A stretch of 64,000 bases of DNA, taken from Clostridiales bacterium. GTDB lineage: Bacteria > Bacillota > Clostridia > Oscillospirales > CAG-272. A model generated the notes under the pieces. That model did no database searches and was not told the DNA's origin. It saw nothing but the letters and a program-made list of their open reading frames with translations. Location: the NCBI GenBank assembly GCA_011957885.1, contig BLMO01000113.1:29909-93908 (forward strand). Reading direction: 5' to 3'. Position 1 is the first letter of the stretch; each line of letters begins with the position of its first letter. Shown piece after piece: positions 56,935-64,000 of this stretch. The translations under genes were made by a program, and so were the position numbers.

Positions 56935-58680
56935 ATGGTTCGCATGATAGCCAAAAGTATTCGGGAATATAAAAAGACGTCTATTATAACGCCGATTCTG
57001 ATTACTATGGAAGTGGTGCTGGAATGTATCATACCGTTTTTGACTGCAGGATTGGTAAATCAGGTGAAGGCAGGTGCAAGACTTTCAGATCTTGCAAAAT
57101 ACGGACTTTTGCTGGTCCTTATGGCAGGGTTGTCCCTGATGTTCGGTGCCCTTGCAGGTGCAACCTGCGCGACTGCATCCTGCGGACTGGCGCGCAATTT
57201 GCGAAAGGATCTTTTTTATAAGATTCAGGATTATTCATTTGAAAATATAGATAAGTTTTCTACCTCATCTTTAGTAACGCGCCTGACAACAGACGTAACA
57301 AATGTACAAAACGCATATATGATGATTATACGCACGGCGATCCGCTGTCCGCTTATGATGATCTTTGCTTTTACAATGGCATTTGTTATGGGGGGGAAGG
57401 CGGCTTTTATTTTTTTGATTATTGCTCCTCTCCTTGCATTTGCACTGCTTATAATTATTCGCAAAACAATGCCCCTGTTTAAAAAGGTGTTCAAAAAATA
57501 CGACAGATTGAATAATTCTGTACAGGAAAATATCAAGGGAATGCGCGTAGTAAAATCCTTTGTGCGGGAGGACTTTGAAAAAGAAAAGTTCGGACAGGCT
57601 GCAGAAGATGTATGCAGAGATTTTACAAGAGCGGAGCGTATTCTCGCGCTGAATAATCCGATTATGCAGTTTTGTCTCAATGCAGTGACTGTGTTTGTTC
57701 TGGCGGTCGGCTCCTATATGATCGTGACCACAAGCGGTTTGGCGTTGGATGTGGGTCAGCTTTCCGCACTGCTTACCTATAGCTTTATGATTCTCAGCAG
57801 TCTGATGATGCTGTCTATGGTATTTGTAATGATTACTATGGCAAGCGAGTCTGCACGCCGGATTGCAGAGGTTTTGCAGGAGGAAAGCACCATGCAGTGC
57901 TCCGATGCTCCGCTGTATGAAGTGAAGGACGGATCTGTTTCCTTTGACAGTGTCAGTTTTCAATATGCAAAGGATGCTGAATATAAGACCCTTTCCAATA
58001 TCAATCTGCAGATTGCATCTGGAGAAACCATTGGTATTATTGGCGGAACAGGATCTGCAAAATCATCGCTGGTGCAGTTGATTTCCAGATTGTATGATGT
58101 GACGGAGGGCGCTGTAAAGGTCGGTGGAGCAGATGTGCGGGAATATGATCTGACAGCGCTGCGGGATCAGGTTGCCATGGTGCTGCAGAAAAATATTCTG
58201 TTTTCCGGAACAATAAAGGAGAACCTGCGTTGGGGTAATAAAGACGCAACAGATGCCCAACTGGAAGAAGCATGCCGTTTAGCGCAGGCACATGAGTTTG
58301 TAATGTCTTTTCCGGATGGATATGATACATATATTGAGCAGGGCGGTGTCAACGTATCCGGTGGGCAGAAGCAGCGGCTTTGTATTGCAAGAGCACTATT
58401 GAAGAAGCCGAAAATCCTGATTCTGGATGATTCTACCAGCGCAGTAGATACAAAAACAGACGCGCTGATTCGTGCTGCAATGCAAACGTATATTCCGGAA
58501 ACAACGAAAATTATTATTGCTCAGCGTACTGCATCTGTGGAAGATGCGGACAGGATTATTCTAATGGAGGATGGCAGGATCGGCGCTGTCGGCACCCATA
58601 AGGAGCTTTTGCAAAACAGCGCTGTTTATCGGGAAATTTATGAATCTCAAAATAAGGCAGGTGATACGGATGAACAATAA
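56935..58680 (+). CDS. heterodimeric ABC exporter, degenerate-site subunit
   Basis: 581 residues from the ATG at 56935 (CAGGAGG eight bases upstream). Six membrane spans lie within residues 10-310, followed by the nucleotide-binding domain. Walker A is GIIGGTGSAKSSLVQLIS, with Ala at the third Gly position; the signature is VSGGQKQRLCIARA; Walker B ends LILDDSTSAVD, with Asp where the catalytic Glu normally stands. This is the pattern of the non-canonical subunit of heterodimeric exporters such as BmrCD or TM287/288, which can bind but not effectively hydrolyse ATP at that site. Overlaps the partner gene by 11 bases. Substrate unknown; drugs, lipids or peptides are possible. Confidence 0.9.
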   Translation: MVRMIAKSIREYKKTSIITPILITMEVVLECIIPFLTAGLVNQVKAGARLSDLAKYGLLLVLMAGLSLMFGALAGATCATASCGLARNLRKDLFYKIQDYSFENIDKFSTSSLVTRLTTDVTNVQNAYMMIIRTAIRCPLMMIFAFTMAFVMGGKAAFIFLIIAPLLAFALLIIIRKTMPLFKKVFKKYDRLNNSVQENIKGMRVVKSFVREDFEKEKFGQAAEDVCRDFTRAERILALNNPIMQFCLNAVTVFVLAVGSYMIVTTSGLALDVGQLSALLTYSFMILSSLMMLSMVFVMITMASESARRIAEVLQEESTMQCSDAPLYEVKDGSVSFDSVSFQYAKDAEYKTLSNINLQIASGETIGIIGGTGSAKSSLVQLISRLYDVTEGAVKVGGADVREYDLTALRDQVAMVLQKNILFSGTIKENLRWGNKDATDAQLEEACRLAQAHEFVMSFPDGYDTYIEQGGVNVSGGQKQRLCIARALLKKPKILILDDSTSAVDTKTDALIRAAMQTYIPETTKIIIAQRTASVEDADRIILMEDGRIGAVGTHKELLQNSAVYREIYESQNKAGDTDEQ

Positions 58681-60559
58681 AGGCAGCAAAAAAGGAACGC
58701 TTTTCAGACTTTTCAAAATGCTGTTTTCCTTTTATCCGGTGCTTCTTCCTGTTGTGTGTGTGTTGATTGTAATCAGCGCGGCAGTTATGTCCATCCCGGA
58801 TGTTTTTATGCAGAAGATCATTGCGCTTGTGGAAACAAGCTGGCAAAGCGGGGATTGGAACGGTGTCGGCAGTGAGATACTATATCTTGTGAGTATCCTG
58901 GGCGCATTATATGCAGTATCCTTGCTGGCAGGGTTCGCATTTAACCAAATCATGGCGGTTGTAACGCAGGGATCTCTCAAAAAAATGCGGGAAGCTATGT
59001 TTAACCGAATGCAGCGCCTTCCGATCTGCTATTTTGATACCCACAACCATGGGGATATCATGAGTTATTATACCAATGATATTGATACCTTACGGCAGAT
59101 GATTTCACAGAGCTTCCCGCAAATTCTCGTATCGGGAATTTCACTTACCGTTCTTTTGTTTATTATGTTTTATTACTGCTTGTGGCTTGCAGTTGTAGTT
59201 TTGCTTGGGATTGGCGTTATGCTTTTTATAACCCGGAAAATCGGCGGAAATTCGGCAAAATATTTTATTCGGCAGCAGGCGGCGATGGGACGCGAAGAAG
59301 GCTATATTGAAGAAATGATGAACGGTCAGAAGGTGGTCAAGGTATTCTGTCATGAAAACGCTGTAAAGGCGGATTTCGACCGCTTGAATGATCAGTTATA
59401 CCAGGATTCAAAAAGCGCAAATAGCTTTGCCAATATGCTTATGCCGATTTTAAACAATGTGGGTAATGTGCTTTATGTCATTGTTGCACTTGCTGGGGGA
59501 ATCTTTCTTATGACTGGAATTCCCAATGTGAGTATTTCCGGAATGGCGCTGAGCATCAGCGTAGCAGTGCCGTTTTTGAATATTACAAAGAAGTTTGCCG
59601 GAAACATCAATCAGGTTTCTATGCAAATCAATGCTGTTGTAATGGGACTGGCCGGTGCTCAGCGTATATTTGCACTGCTGGATGAGGAAGAGGAAGAGGA
59701 CAACGGATATGTTTCTCTTGTCAGTGCAGATGAAGAGAACGGCGTGCTGACGGAAAGCAGCAAGCGAACAGGTATGTGGGCGTGGAAGCATCCCCATGCG
59801 GACGGAACTACCACTTATACAAAGTTGCGTGGAGATATATGTCTAACAGATGTAGATTTTGCCTATGAAGAAGGAAAAACAGTGCTGCATAACATATCCT
59901 TGTATGCACAGCCGGGTCAGAAGATCGCCTTTGTGGGATCTACAGGCGCAGGAAAGACAACGATAACCAATTTGCTGAACCGTTTTTATGATATTGCAGA
60001 TGGTAAAATCAAATATGACGGAATCAATATCAATAAAATCAGGAAAAGCGATTTGCGCCGTTCTCTTGGAATCGTTTTGCAGGACACCAATCTTTTTACC
60101 GGTACGATTATGGATAATATCCGTTACGGCAATCTGGATGCAGATGATGCGGCGTGTATCGAAGCGGCAAAGGTTGCAGGCGCCCACGATTTTATTATGC
60201 ATATGCCGGAAGGATATCAAACCATGCTGTCCGGTAATGGCGGCAACTTATCACAAGGACAGCGGCAGCTTCTGGCAATCAGCCGCGCTGCTGTGGCAGA
60301 TCCTCCGGTGATGATTATGGATGAAGCAACTTCTTCCATTGATACACGTACAGAAGCAATTATCCAGCGCGGAATGGATGCGCTTATGAAGGGAAGGACC
60401 GTGTTTGTTATTGCGCACCGTCTGTCTACAGTGAAAAACGCGGATGTGATTATGGTGCTGGAGCATGGAAGAATCATTGAGCGGGGAAGTCACGATAAGC
60501 TGATTGGAGAAAAAGGGAAGTATTATCAGCTTTATACAGGCGCATTTGAACTGGAATGA
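58670..60559 (+). CDS. heterodimeric ABC exporter, catalytic-site subunit
   Basis: 629 residues from the ATG at 58670, which lies within the end of the first subunit gene, after AGGCAGGTG. Six membrane spans lie in residues 20-320. A linker of about 60 residues rich in acidic amino acids follows (DEEEEEDNGYVSLVSADEEN), then the nucleotide-binding domain with Walker A FVGSTGAGKTTITNLLNRF, signature LSQGQRQLLAISRA and Walker B MIMDEATSSIDTRTE, where the catalytic Glu is present. It forms the active site of a heterodimer with its neighbour. Confidence 0.92.
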   Translation: MNNKGSKKGTLFRLFKMLFSFYPVLLPVVCVLIVISAAVMSIPDVFMQKIIALVETSWQSGDWNGVGSEILYLVSILGALYAVSLLAGFAFNQIMAVVTQGSLKKMREAMFNRMQRLPICYFDTHNHGDIMSYYTNDIDTLRQMISQSFPQILVSGISLTVLLFIMFYYCLWLAVVVLLGIGVMLFITRKIGGNSAKYFIRQQAAMGREEGYIEEMMNGQKVVKVFCHENAVKADFDRLNDQLYQDSKSANSFANMLMPILNNVGNVLYVIVALAGGIFLMTGIPNVSISGMALSISVAVPFLNITKKFAGNINQVSMQINAVVMGLAGAQRIFALLDEEEEEDNGYVSLVSADEENGVLTESSKRTGMWAWKHPHADGTTTYTKLRGDICLTDVDFAYEEGKTVLHNISLYAQPGQKIAFVGSTGAGKTTITNLLNRFYDIADGKIKYDGININKIRKSDLRRSLGIVLQDTNLFTGTIMDNIRYGNLDADDAACIEAAKVAGAHDFIMHMPEGYQTMLSGNGGNLSQGQRQLLAISRAAVADPPVMIMDEATSSIDTRTEAIIQRGMDALMKGRTVFVIAHRLSTVKNADVIMVLEHGRIIERGSHDKLIGEKGKYYQLYTGAFELE

Positions 60560-60577
60560 TGGAAATATACGGAATAT

Positions 60578-60607
60578 TAAAGCCGGGAAGCTATGCTTCT
60601 CGGCTTT
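60578..60607 (+). terminator. terminator of ABC exporter
   Basis: AAAGCCGGGAAG pairs with CTTCTCGGCTTT (one G-U). The T-run is short. Confidence 0.6.
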
Positions 60608-60629
60608 GTGTGTTGACAGCAAAGAGTGA

Positions 60630-60834
60630 ACGAAAGATTTCCCCAGTAAAGGAAACTTCAGTGCAGCACTTAACTGAAAAATCTCCACAGTAAAGAAAAC
60701 TCCCTCGAAGTATTTAACCAAATAAAAAGACTCCCTTGTGCTGGAGCCGCGTAGCGGATTCTAGGGAGCTTCCGCGAAGTACCCACAAAAAGGCTCCCCC
60801 CGGTAAAGGAAGCTCCTGCGAAGCACTTAACTAA
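60630..60834. repeat. tandem degenerate half-units of the dispersed repeat
   Basis: Four imperfect units of about 40-60 bp follow one another, each ending in a variant of GCGAAGCACTTAACTAAAAA and starting with a variant of GGCTCCCTTGTG...GGGAGC. They run into the complete copy at 60835. No protein gene lies in 60560-61156. Confidence 0.65.
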
Positions 60835-60981
60835 AAAAGGCTCCCTTGTGTAAAGGGAGCTCCCGCGAAGCGGGTGAGGGATTGTTATACTATCGTTTAG
60901 CAGGATTAACAAACCGATGGTAAGGTAGACAATCCCTCCGCCGCACCTGCGGTGCGCCACCTCCCTTTACACAAGGGAGGC
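60835..60981. repeat. dispersed repeat, copy F
   Basis: A complete copy, about 147 bp. The left arm is AGGCTCCCTTGTGTAAAGGG with inner hairpin CCCGCGAAGCGGG and TGAGGGATTG; the right arm is GACAATCCCTCCGCCGCACC with inner hairpin GCACCTGCGGTGC and CTCCCTTTACACAAGGGAGG. The core includes ATACTATCGTTTAGCAGGAT, shared with copy B. Confidence 0.85.
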
Positions 60982-61075
60982 GTGTGGAGTTAGGCGAGCC
61001 TGCGGTGCGCCACCTCCCTTTGCTGGGGGAAGGCGTATGAAGTTTGGCGAGTCTGAGGGATTGTCCTGTTATCAT
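60982..61075. repeat. further partial copy of the dispersed repeat
   Basis: It carries GCCTGCGGTGCGCCACCTCC and later GTCTGAGGGATTGTCCTGTT followed by ATCATTTTAAACAATCAGC, a decayed arm and core like those of copy E. It lies between copy F and the polA terminator. Confidence 0.6.
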
Positions 61076-61121
61076 TTTAAACAATCAGCAAGCGGCTTAA
61101 ATGATTTGGTTGCGGCTTAAA

Positions 61122-61158
61122 TATGAAAACCTCCCTAAACAGGGGAGGTTTTCATATT
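61122..61158 (-). terminator. terminator of polA
   Basis: ATATGAAAACCTCCC pairs with GGGAGGTTTTCATAT (loop about six bases), directly after the polA stop codon. Confidence 0.8.
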
Positions 61159-63664
61159 ATTTGGCATCCAGCCAGTTTTCTCCAACAGAAAGATCCGCCG
61201 ACAAGGGCACTGTAGTTTTCACTGCGTTTTCCATCTCCCTGCGTAGAATTTCCGATGCTTCCTTAGCACATTCCGGGCGCGCTTCTACGATCAGTTCATC
61301 ATGAACCTGTAAAATAAGCCGCGCATCTATTCCTGCTTCATCGATTGCCTGGGAAACACCGATCATAGCCAGCTTTATAATATCAGCGGCACTGCCTTGA
61401 ATCGGACTGTTCATGGCAACCCGCTTGCCAAATGCCTGCAGATTTTTGTTTTTTGCAGCCAGCTCCGGAATGGGACGGCGGCGCCCCAGCATTGTGGTTG
61501 TGTATCCGTCTGCCTGCGCTTTTTCAACAGTTTCTTTTAAATACGTGTCAACTTTTACATAGGTCGCAAGATAATTGTCTATATATTCTCTTGCCGTTTT
61601 GCGGGATACATGCAAATCTTCTGCAAGCGAAAAGTCTCCGATTCCGTATACAATTCCAAAATTAACCGCTTTTGCCTGGCTTCGCATTTCTTTGGTGACA
61701 AGCTCCGGATCCACATGAAATACCTGCGCCGCTGTGGTGGTGTGTATGTCTGTTCCATCCAGAAACGCCTGACACATGACAGGGTCGCCGGATATTTCAG
61801 CAAGCAGCCGCAGTTCGATTTGAGAATAGTCAGCATCTATTAGCACATAGCCGGGATCCGCAATAAAATATCGGCGCAGTTCTTTTCCAAGCTCCCCCCG
61901 TACTGGAATGTTCTGCATGTTGGGGTCTACAGAAGAAAGCCTGCCTGTTGCAGTTCCTGTCTGGTTGAATTTTGTGTGAATTCTGCCCCTTGAATCCGCT
62001 AATGCAATCAGATTTTCTCCGTAAGTTCCGATAAGCTTTGTCACCTGACGGTAGTCCAAAATATCCGTAATAATGGGGTGATACGGACGCAGCTTGGACA
62101 ATGTGTCCGCATCTGTTGAATACCCGGTCTTTGTTTTTTTGCCTGCAGGCAGCTGCAGCTCGTCAAATAGAATTTCTCCAAGCTGTTTGGGAGAATTGAT
62201 ATTGAATTTCCGCCCTGCCTGCATGTAAATCCGCTGACATAATGCATCCTGTGTTTGTGTGAGCTGGGCAATGTATTCGTGCAGTCCTTTCGTATCCAGT
62301 CGGAATCCCCACGCTTCCATTTTGGCAAGCACAGGGGATAGGGGAATTTCCACAGTGCGCAGAAGAGAAGTCATGCCTGCCTCTTCCAGGGCGGTAGACA
62401 TAACAGGGTATAGTTGATGCACGTACCATGCTCGCGTATACGATTCCTCCGACGGCTGGCGGGATAGATACCGAACCACCAGTTTTTCAATAGGGTAGGC
62501 ACTTTCACCTGGGGACAAAAGATAACCGGCAGTCATTGTATCAAAAAGGCAGTTTGGATGGATATCCATTGGGGTCAGCTGGGAACACATTGCTTTATAA
62601 TCATGACAGATGCGCGGCTTTTCAAAAAATTCGGCACAGTCCTGTGTCAGCGGTGTTTGATACAAACCATCGTCTGACGCTGCATATAAAACCCCGTCTT
62701 GAATGAATACGGAAACATTGCCTGAAAGGCCGCAAAGAAAAGCTGAATTTGCTTCTTTCGGTGCAGGAATTTCTTGCATAACCGTTTTTTCTTCATTGTT
62801 GCTGTCAAAAGAAAAGCGCTTGGAAAGTGCGGTAAATTCCAGTTTTGTAAAAATGTCTGTCAGCGCCTCGGCATCGTAGCCATTCCAAACAAGGGTATCC
62901 AGCTCTGTTTCAATTGGAGCAGTGCAGCAAATCCGTGCAAGCTGCCGGGAAAGATATGCCATGTCTTTCCCGGAGATCAGTTTTTCCTTTGCGGATTTCC
63001 CCGCGCCGCCGAGAGCTTCATCATTATATAGCTCGTCCAGCGATCCTGCTGCTCCGATTAGCTTCAGTGCCGTTTTTTCACCGATTCCCGCAACGCCGGG
63101 TATATTGTCAGAAGAATCTCCCATAAGTGCCTTCACGTCCACCAGCTGATCTGGTCGGATTCCGTAATCTTCTTGAAAGCGTGCTTCATTATATAAAATA
63201 TCTTCTTTGGTTTTCACTAAAATCACATTGCATGCGGGTGTAATAAGCTGCAGAGAATCCCGGTCTCCCGTAAGAACATATGCGTGAATATCTCCCTGTG
63301 TATCTGCCTTTGCACACAGCGTTCCGATAATATCGTCCGCCTCATATCCTTCGCAGGTAATTACGTGAAATCCCATAGCCTCTGCCGTTTTTTTCGCCCA
63401 CGGAAGCTGTGCTGCCAATTCGTCCGGCATACCGTGGCGATTGGCTTTATATCCGTCAAACATTTTATGACGAAAGGTGGGTCCGCGCAAATCAAATGCG
63501 CAGGCGAGGCTATCCGGTTTGAGCGCGTCAAGGTGCTTTTTTAATATTGTAATAAATCCGTACACCGCATTGGTGGGGATTTGATCCTTTGTATATAAAG
63601 GGCGGATGCCGTAAAACGCCCGATTGAGTATACTGTTTCCGTCTACGATAAGCAGTGTTTTCAT
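61157..63664 (-). CDS. polA: DNA polymerase I
   Basis: 835 residues. The 5' nuclease domain occupies 1-290 (LLIVDGNSILNRAFYGIRPL, EGYEADDIIGTLCAKAD, LMGDSSDNIPGVAGIGEKTA). The central domain keeps the 3'-5' exonuclease fold but lacks the acidic residues: the ExoI position reads FLCGLSG instead of DxE. The polymerase domain is complete, with motif A DADYSQIELRLLAEISGD, motif B RSQAKAVNFGIVYG and motif C LQVHDELIVEARPE. It processes Okazaki fragments and repairs gaps without proofreading, as in many Firmicutes. It is alone on the minus strand with its own promoter and terminator. Confidence 0.97.
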   Translation of the reverse strand: MKTLLIVDGNSILNRAFYGIRPLYTKDQIPTNAVYGFITILKKHLDALKPDSLACAFDLRGPTFRHKMFDGYKANRHGMPDELAAQLPWAKKTAEAMGFHVITCEGYEADDIIGTLCAKADTQGDIHAYVLTGDRDSLQLITPACNVILVKTKEDILYNEARFQEDYGIRPDQLVDVKALMGDSSDNIPGVAGIGEKTALKLIGAAGSLDELYNDEALGGAGKSAKEKLISGKDMAYLSRQLARICCTAPIETELDTLVWNGYDAEALTDIFTKLEFTALSKRFSFDSNNEEKTVMQEIPAPKEANSAFLCGLSGNVSVFIQDGVLYAASDDGLYQTPLTQDCAEFFEKPRICHDYKAMCSQLTPMDIHPNCLFDTMTAGYLLSPGESAYPIEKLVVRYLSRQPSEESYTRAWYVHQLYPVMSTALEEAGMTSLLRTVEIPLSPVLAKMEAWGFRLDTKGLHEYIAQLTQTQDALCQRIYMQAGRKFNINSPKQLGEILFDELQLPAGKKTKTGYSTDADTLSKLRPYHPIITDILDYRQVTKLIGTYGENLIALADSRGRIHTKFNQTGTATGRLSSVDPNMQNIPVRGELGKELRRYFIADPGYVLIDADYSQIELRLLAEISGDPVMCQAFLDGTDIHTTTAAQVFHVDPELVTKEMRSQAKAVNFGIVYGIGDFSLAEDLHVSRKTAREYIDNYLATYVKVDTYLKETVEKAQADGYTTTMLGRRRPIPELAAKNKNLQAFGKRVAMNSPIQGSAADIIKLAMIGVSQAIDEAGIDARLILQVHDELIVEARPECAKEASEILRREMENAVKTTVPLSADLSVGENWLDAK

Positions 63665-63694
63665 ATAAGCCTCGCTAATGTTTGTGATTACTTT

Positions 63695-63723
63695 ATTGTA
63701 CCCCAGAAGCGTTTGAATGTCAA
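63695..63723 (-). promoter_or_regulatory. sigma-A promoter of polA
   Basis: On the minus strand: perfect TTGACA, 17-bp spacer, TACAAT. Confidence 0.8.
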
Positions 63724-63785
63724 GGAGATGAAATTTGGAATAAAATGGTTATATATATTATATTTAACAAAGTTTTTATAGTATA

Positions 63786-63814
63786 TTGACAACAATAATA
63801 TAATTTTATATAAT
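63786..63814 (+). promoter_or_regulatory. sigma-A promoter of lipoprotein gene
   Basis: Perfect TTGACA, 17-bp spacer, perfect TATAAT. Divergent from the polA promoter. The leader to the ATG is about 70 bases. Confidence 0.85.
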
Positions 63815-63891
63815 ATATTTATTAAAAGAACACAAAAATTCTGTGTTCGGATAAAAAAGCCAAAATGGCAAAAGAAAGGAAGGGCAAGAGA

Positions 63892-64000
63892 ATGAAAGGA
63901 AGAATTTATTGTAAGGTACTGTCCATGCTGATTGCAGTAGTACTACTGCTGTCCTCCTGCGCCTTTGCTCCGGAGGAAAATGGAAGTGTAGGCGATCAGA
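63892..64000 (+). CDS. lipoprotein, N-terminal part only
   Basis: 36 codons are visible before the window ends. The protein begins KGRIYCKVLSMLIAVVLLLS and has a lipobox ending in SSC (cysteine at about residue 22), followed by AFAPEENGSVGDQ. It is therefore a surface lipoprotein, perhaps a solute-binding protein, but the family cannot be told. AAGGAAGGG is the ribosome site and a consensus promoter lies upstream. Confidence 0.75.
   Translation, partial: MKGRIYCKVLSMLIAVVLLLSSCAFAPEENGSVGDQ

Noticed and set aside
60630-61075. Possible CRISPR array
   Set aside because: The repeated units are imperfect, palindromic and of unequal spacing, with related spacers, and match the dispersed repeats elsewhere; no cas genes are present.
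61157-63664. Loss of proofreading residues in DNA polymerase I as a novelty
   Set aside because: The loss of exonuclease residues is common in Firmicute Pol I proteins, so it is noted in the annotation only.

Overview
The window looks like chromosomal DNA of a spore-forming Firmicute of class Clostridia, probably an Oscillospirales/Ruminococcaceae-type gut anaerobe. The evidence is a spoIIR gene with a sigma-F-type promoter, Clostridia-style gene orders (topA-trmFO, plsX-rnc-smc-ftsY, nadD-yqeK-LCP-rsfS-leuS, an NfnAB-type pair), strong AGGAGG ribosome sites, consensus sigma-A promoters with 17-bp spacers, and Lys/Arg-rich ribosomal proteins. This is inferred from gene content only; no 16S rRNA gene is present. 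Base composition is intermediate, with one clearly AT-rich gene at 4404-5315.

Layout. 1-1600: the end of a phage-like structural module (propeller-type virion protein, small linker protein, LysM protein). 1700-4270: a WYL regulator, a Fpg/Nei-like glycosylase without its catalytic proline, and a DUF3788/DUF3795 protein. 4404-12161 (minus): an AT-rich phosphotransferase, then an operon of MoxR ATPase, DUF58 protein, TgpA-like transglutaminase and Mini-III RNase behind one good promoter. 12204-14867 (minus): PFL-family protein, ACT protein and a GNAT-like acyltransferase. 14945-20099: cupin regulator and acyl-CoA synthetase, a degenerate GH18 protein, a small exported protein behind an unusual repeat-bearing leader, and a VanZ-like protein. 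20539-22054: infC-rpmI-rplT with an attenuator leader. 22114-43303: a dense housekeeping block (TrmH/SpoU methyltransferase, dprA, topA, trmFO, plsX, rnc, radical SAM, smc, ftsY, rdgB, yhbY, nadD, yqeK, two LCP proteins, rsfS, leuS, rpsU). 43326-45510: a D-2-hydroxyacid dehydrogenase, spoIIR and two tRNAs. 45647-51133: an ECF-like sigma factor and a 1616-residue membrane-anchored alpha-2-macroglobulin. 51259-55537: NfnAB-type flavoprotein pair, RlmD-type methyltransferase and a small anchored protein. 55761-60607: DUF2752 and zinc-ribbon proteins (minus) and a heterodimeric ABC exporter (plus). 61122-64000: polA (minus) and the start of a lipoprotein gene.

How the genes fit together. Most of the window is translation, tRNA/rRNA modification, chromosome segregation and envelope biogenesis. 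The best candidate for a poorly described system is the sigma factor at 45647 with the alpha-2-macroglobulin at 46283. The macroglobulin begins with a short cytoplasmic segment and a single membrane span, the layout of clostridial anti-sigma partners, so it may combine an extracellular protease-bait sensor and an anti-sigma factor in one chain.

The second theme is a family of about 150-bp dispersed repeats (15049, 20196, 44362, 55545, 60835, a lone half at 51168, and tandem degenerate halves at 60630-60834). They have inverted arms, a homologous core, and inner hairpins whose sequences differ between copies while staying self-complementary. They lie only between genes and resemble MITEs or REP-like structured elements.
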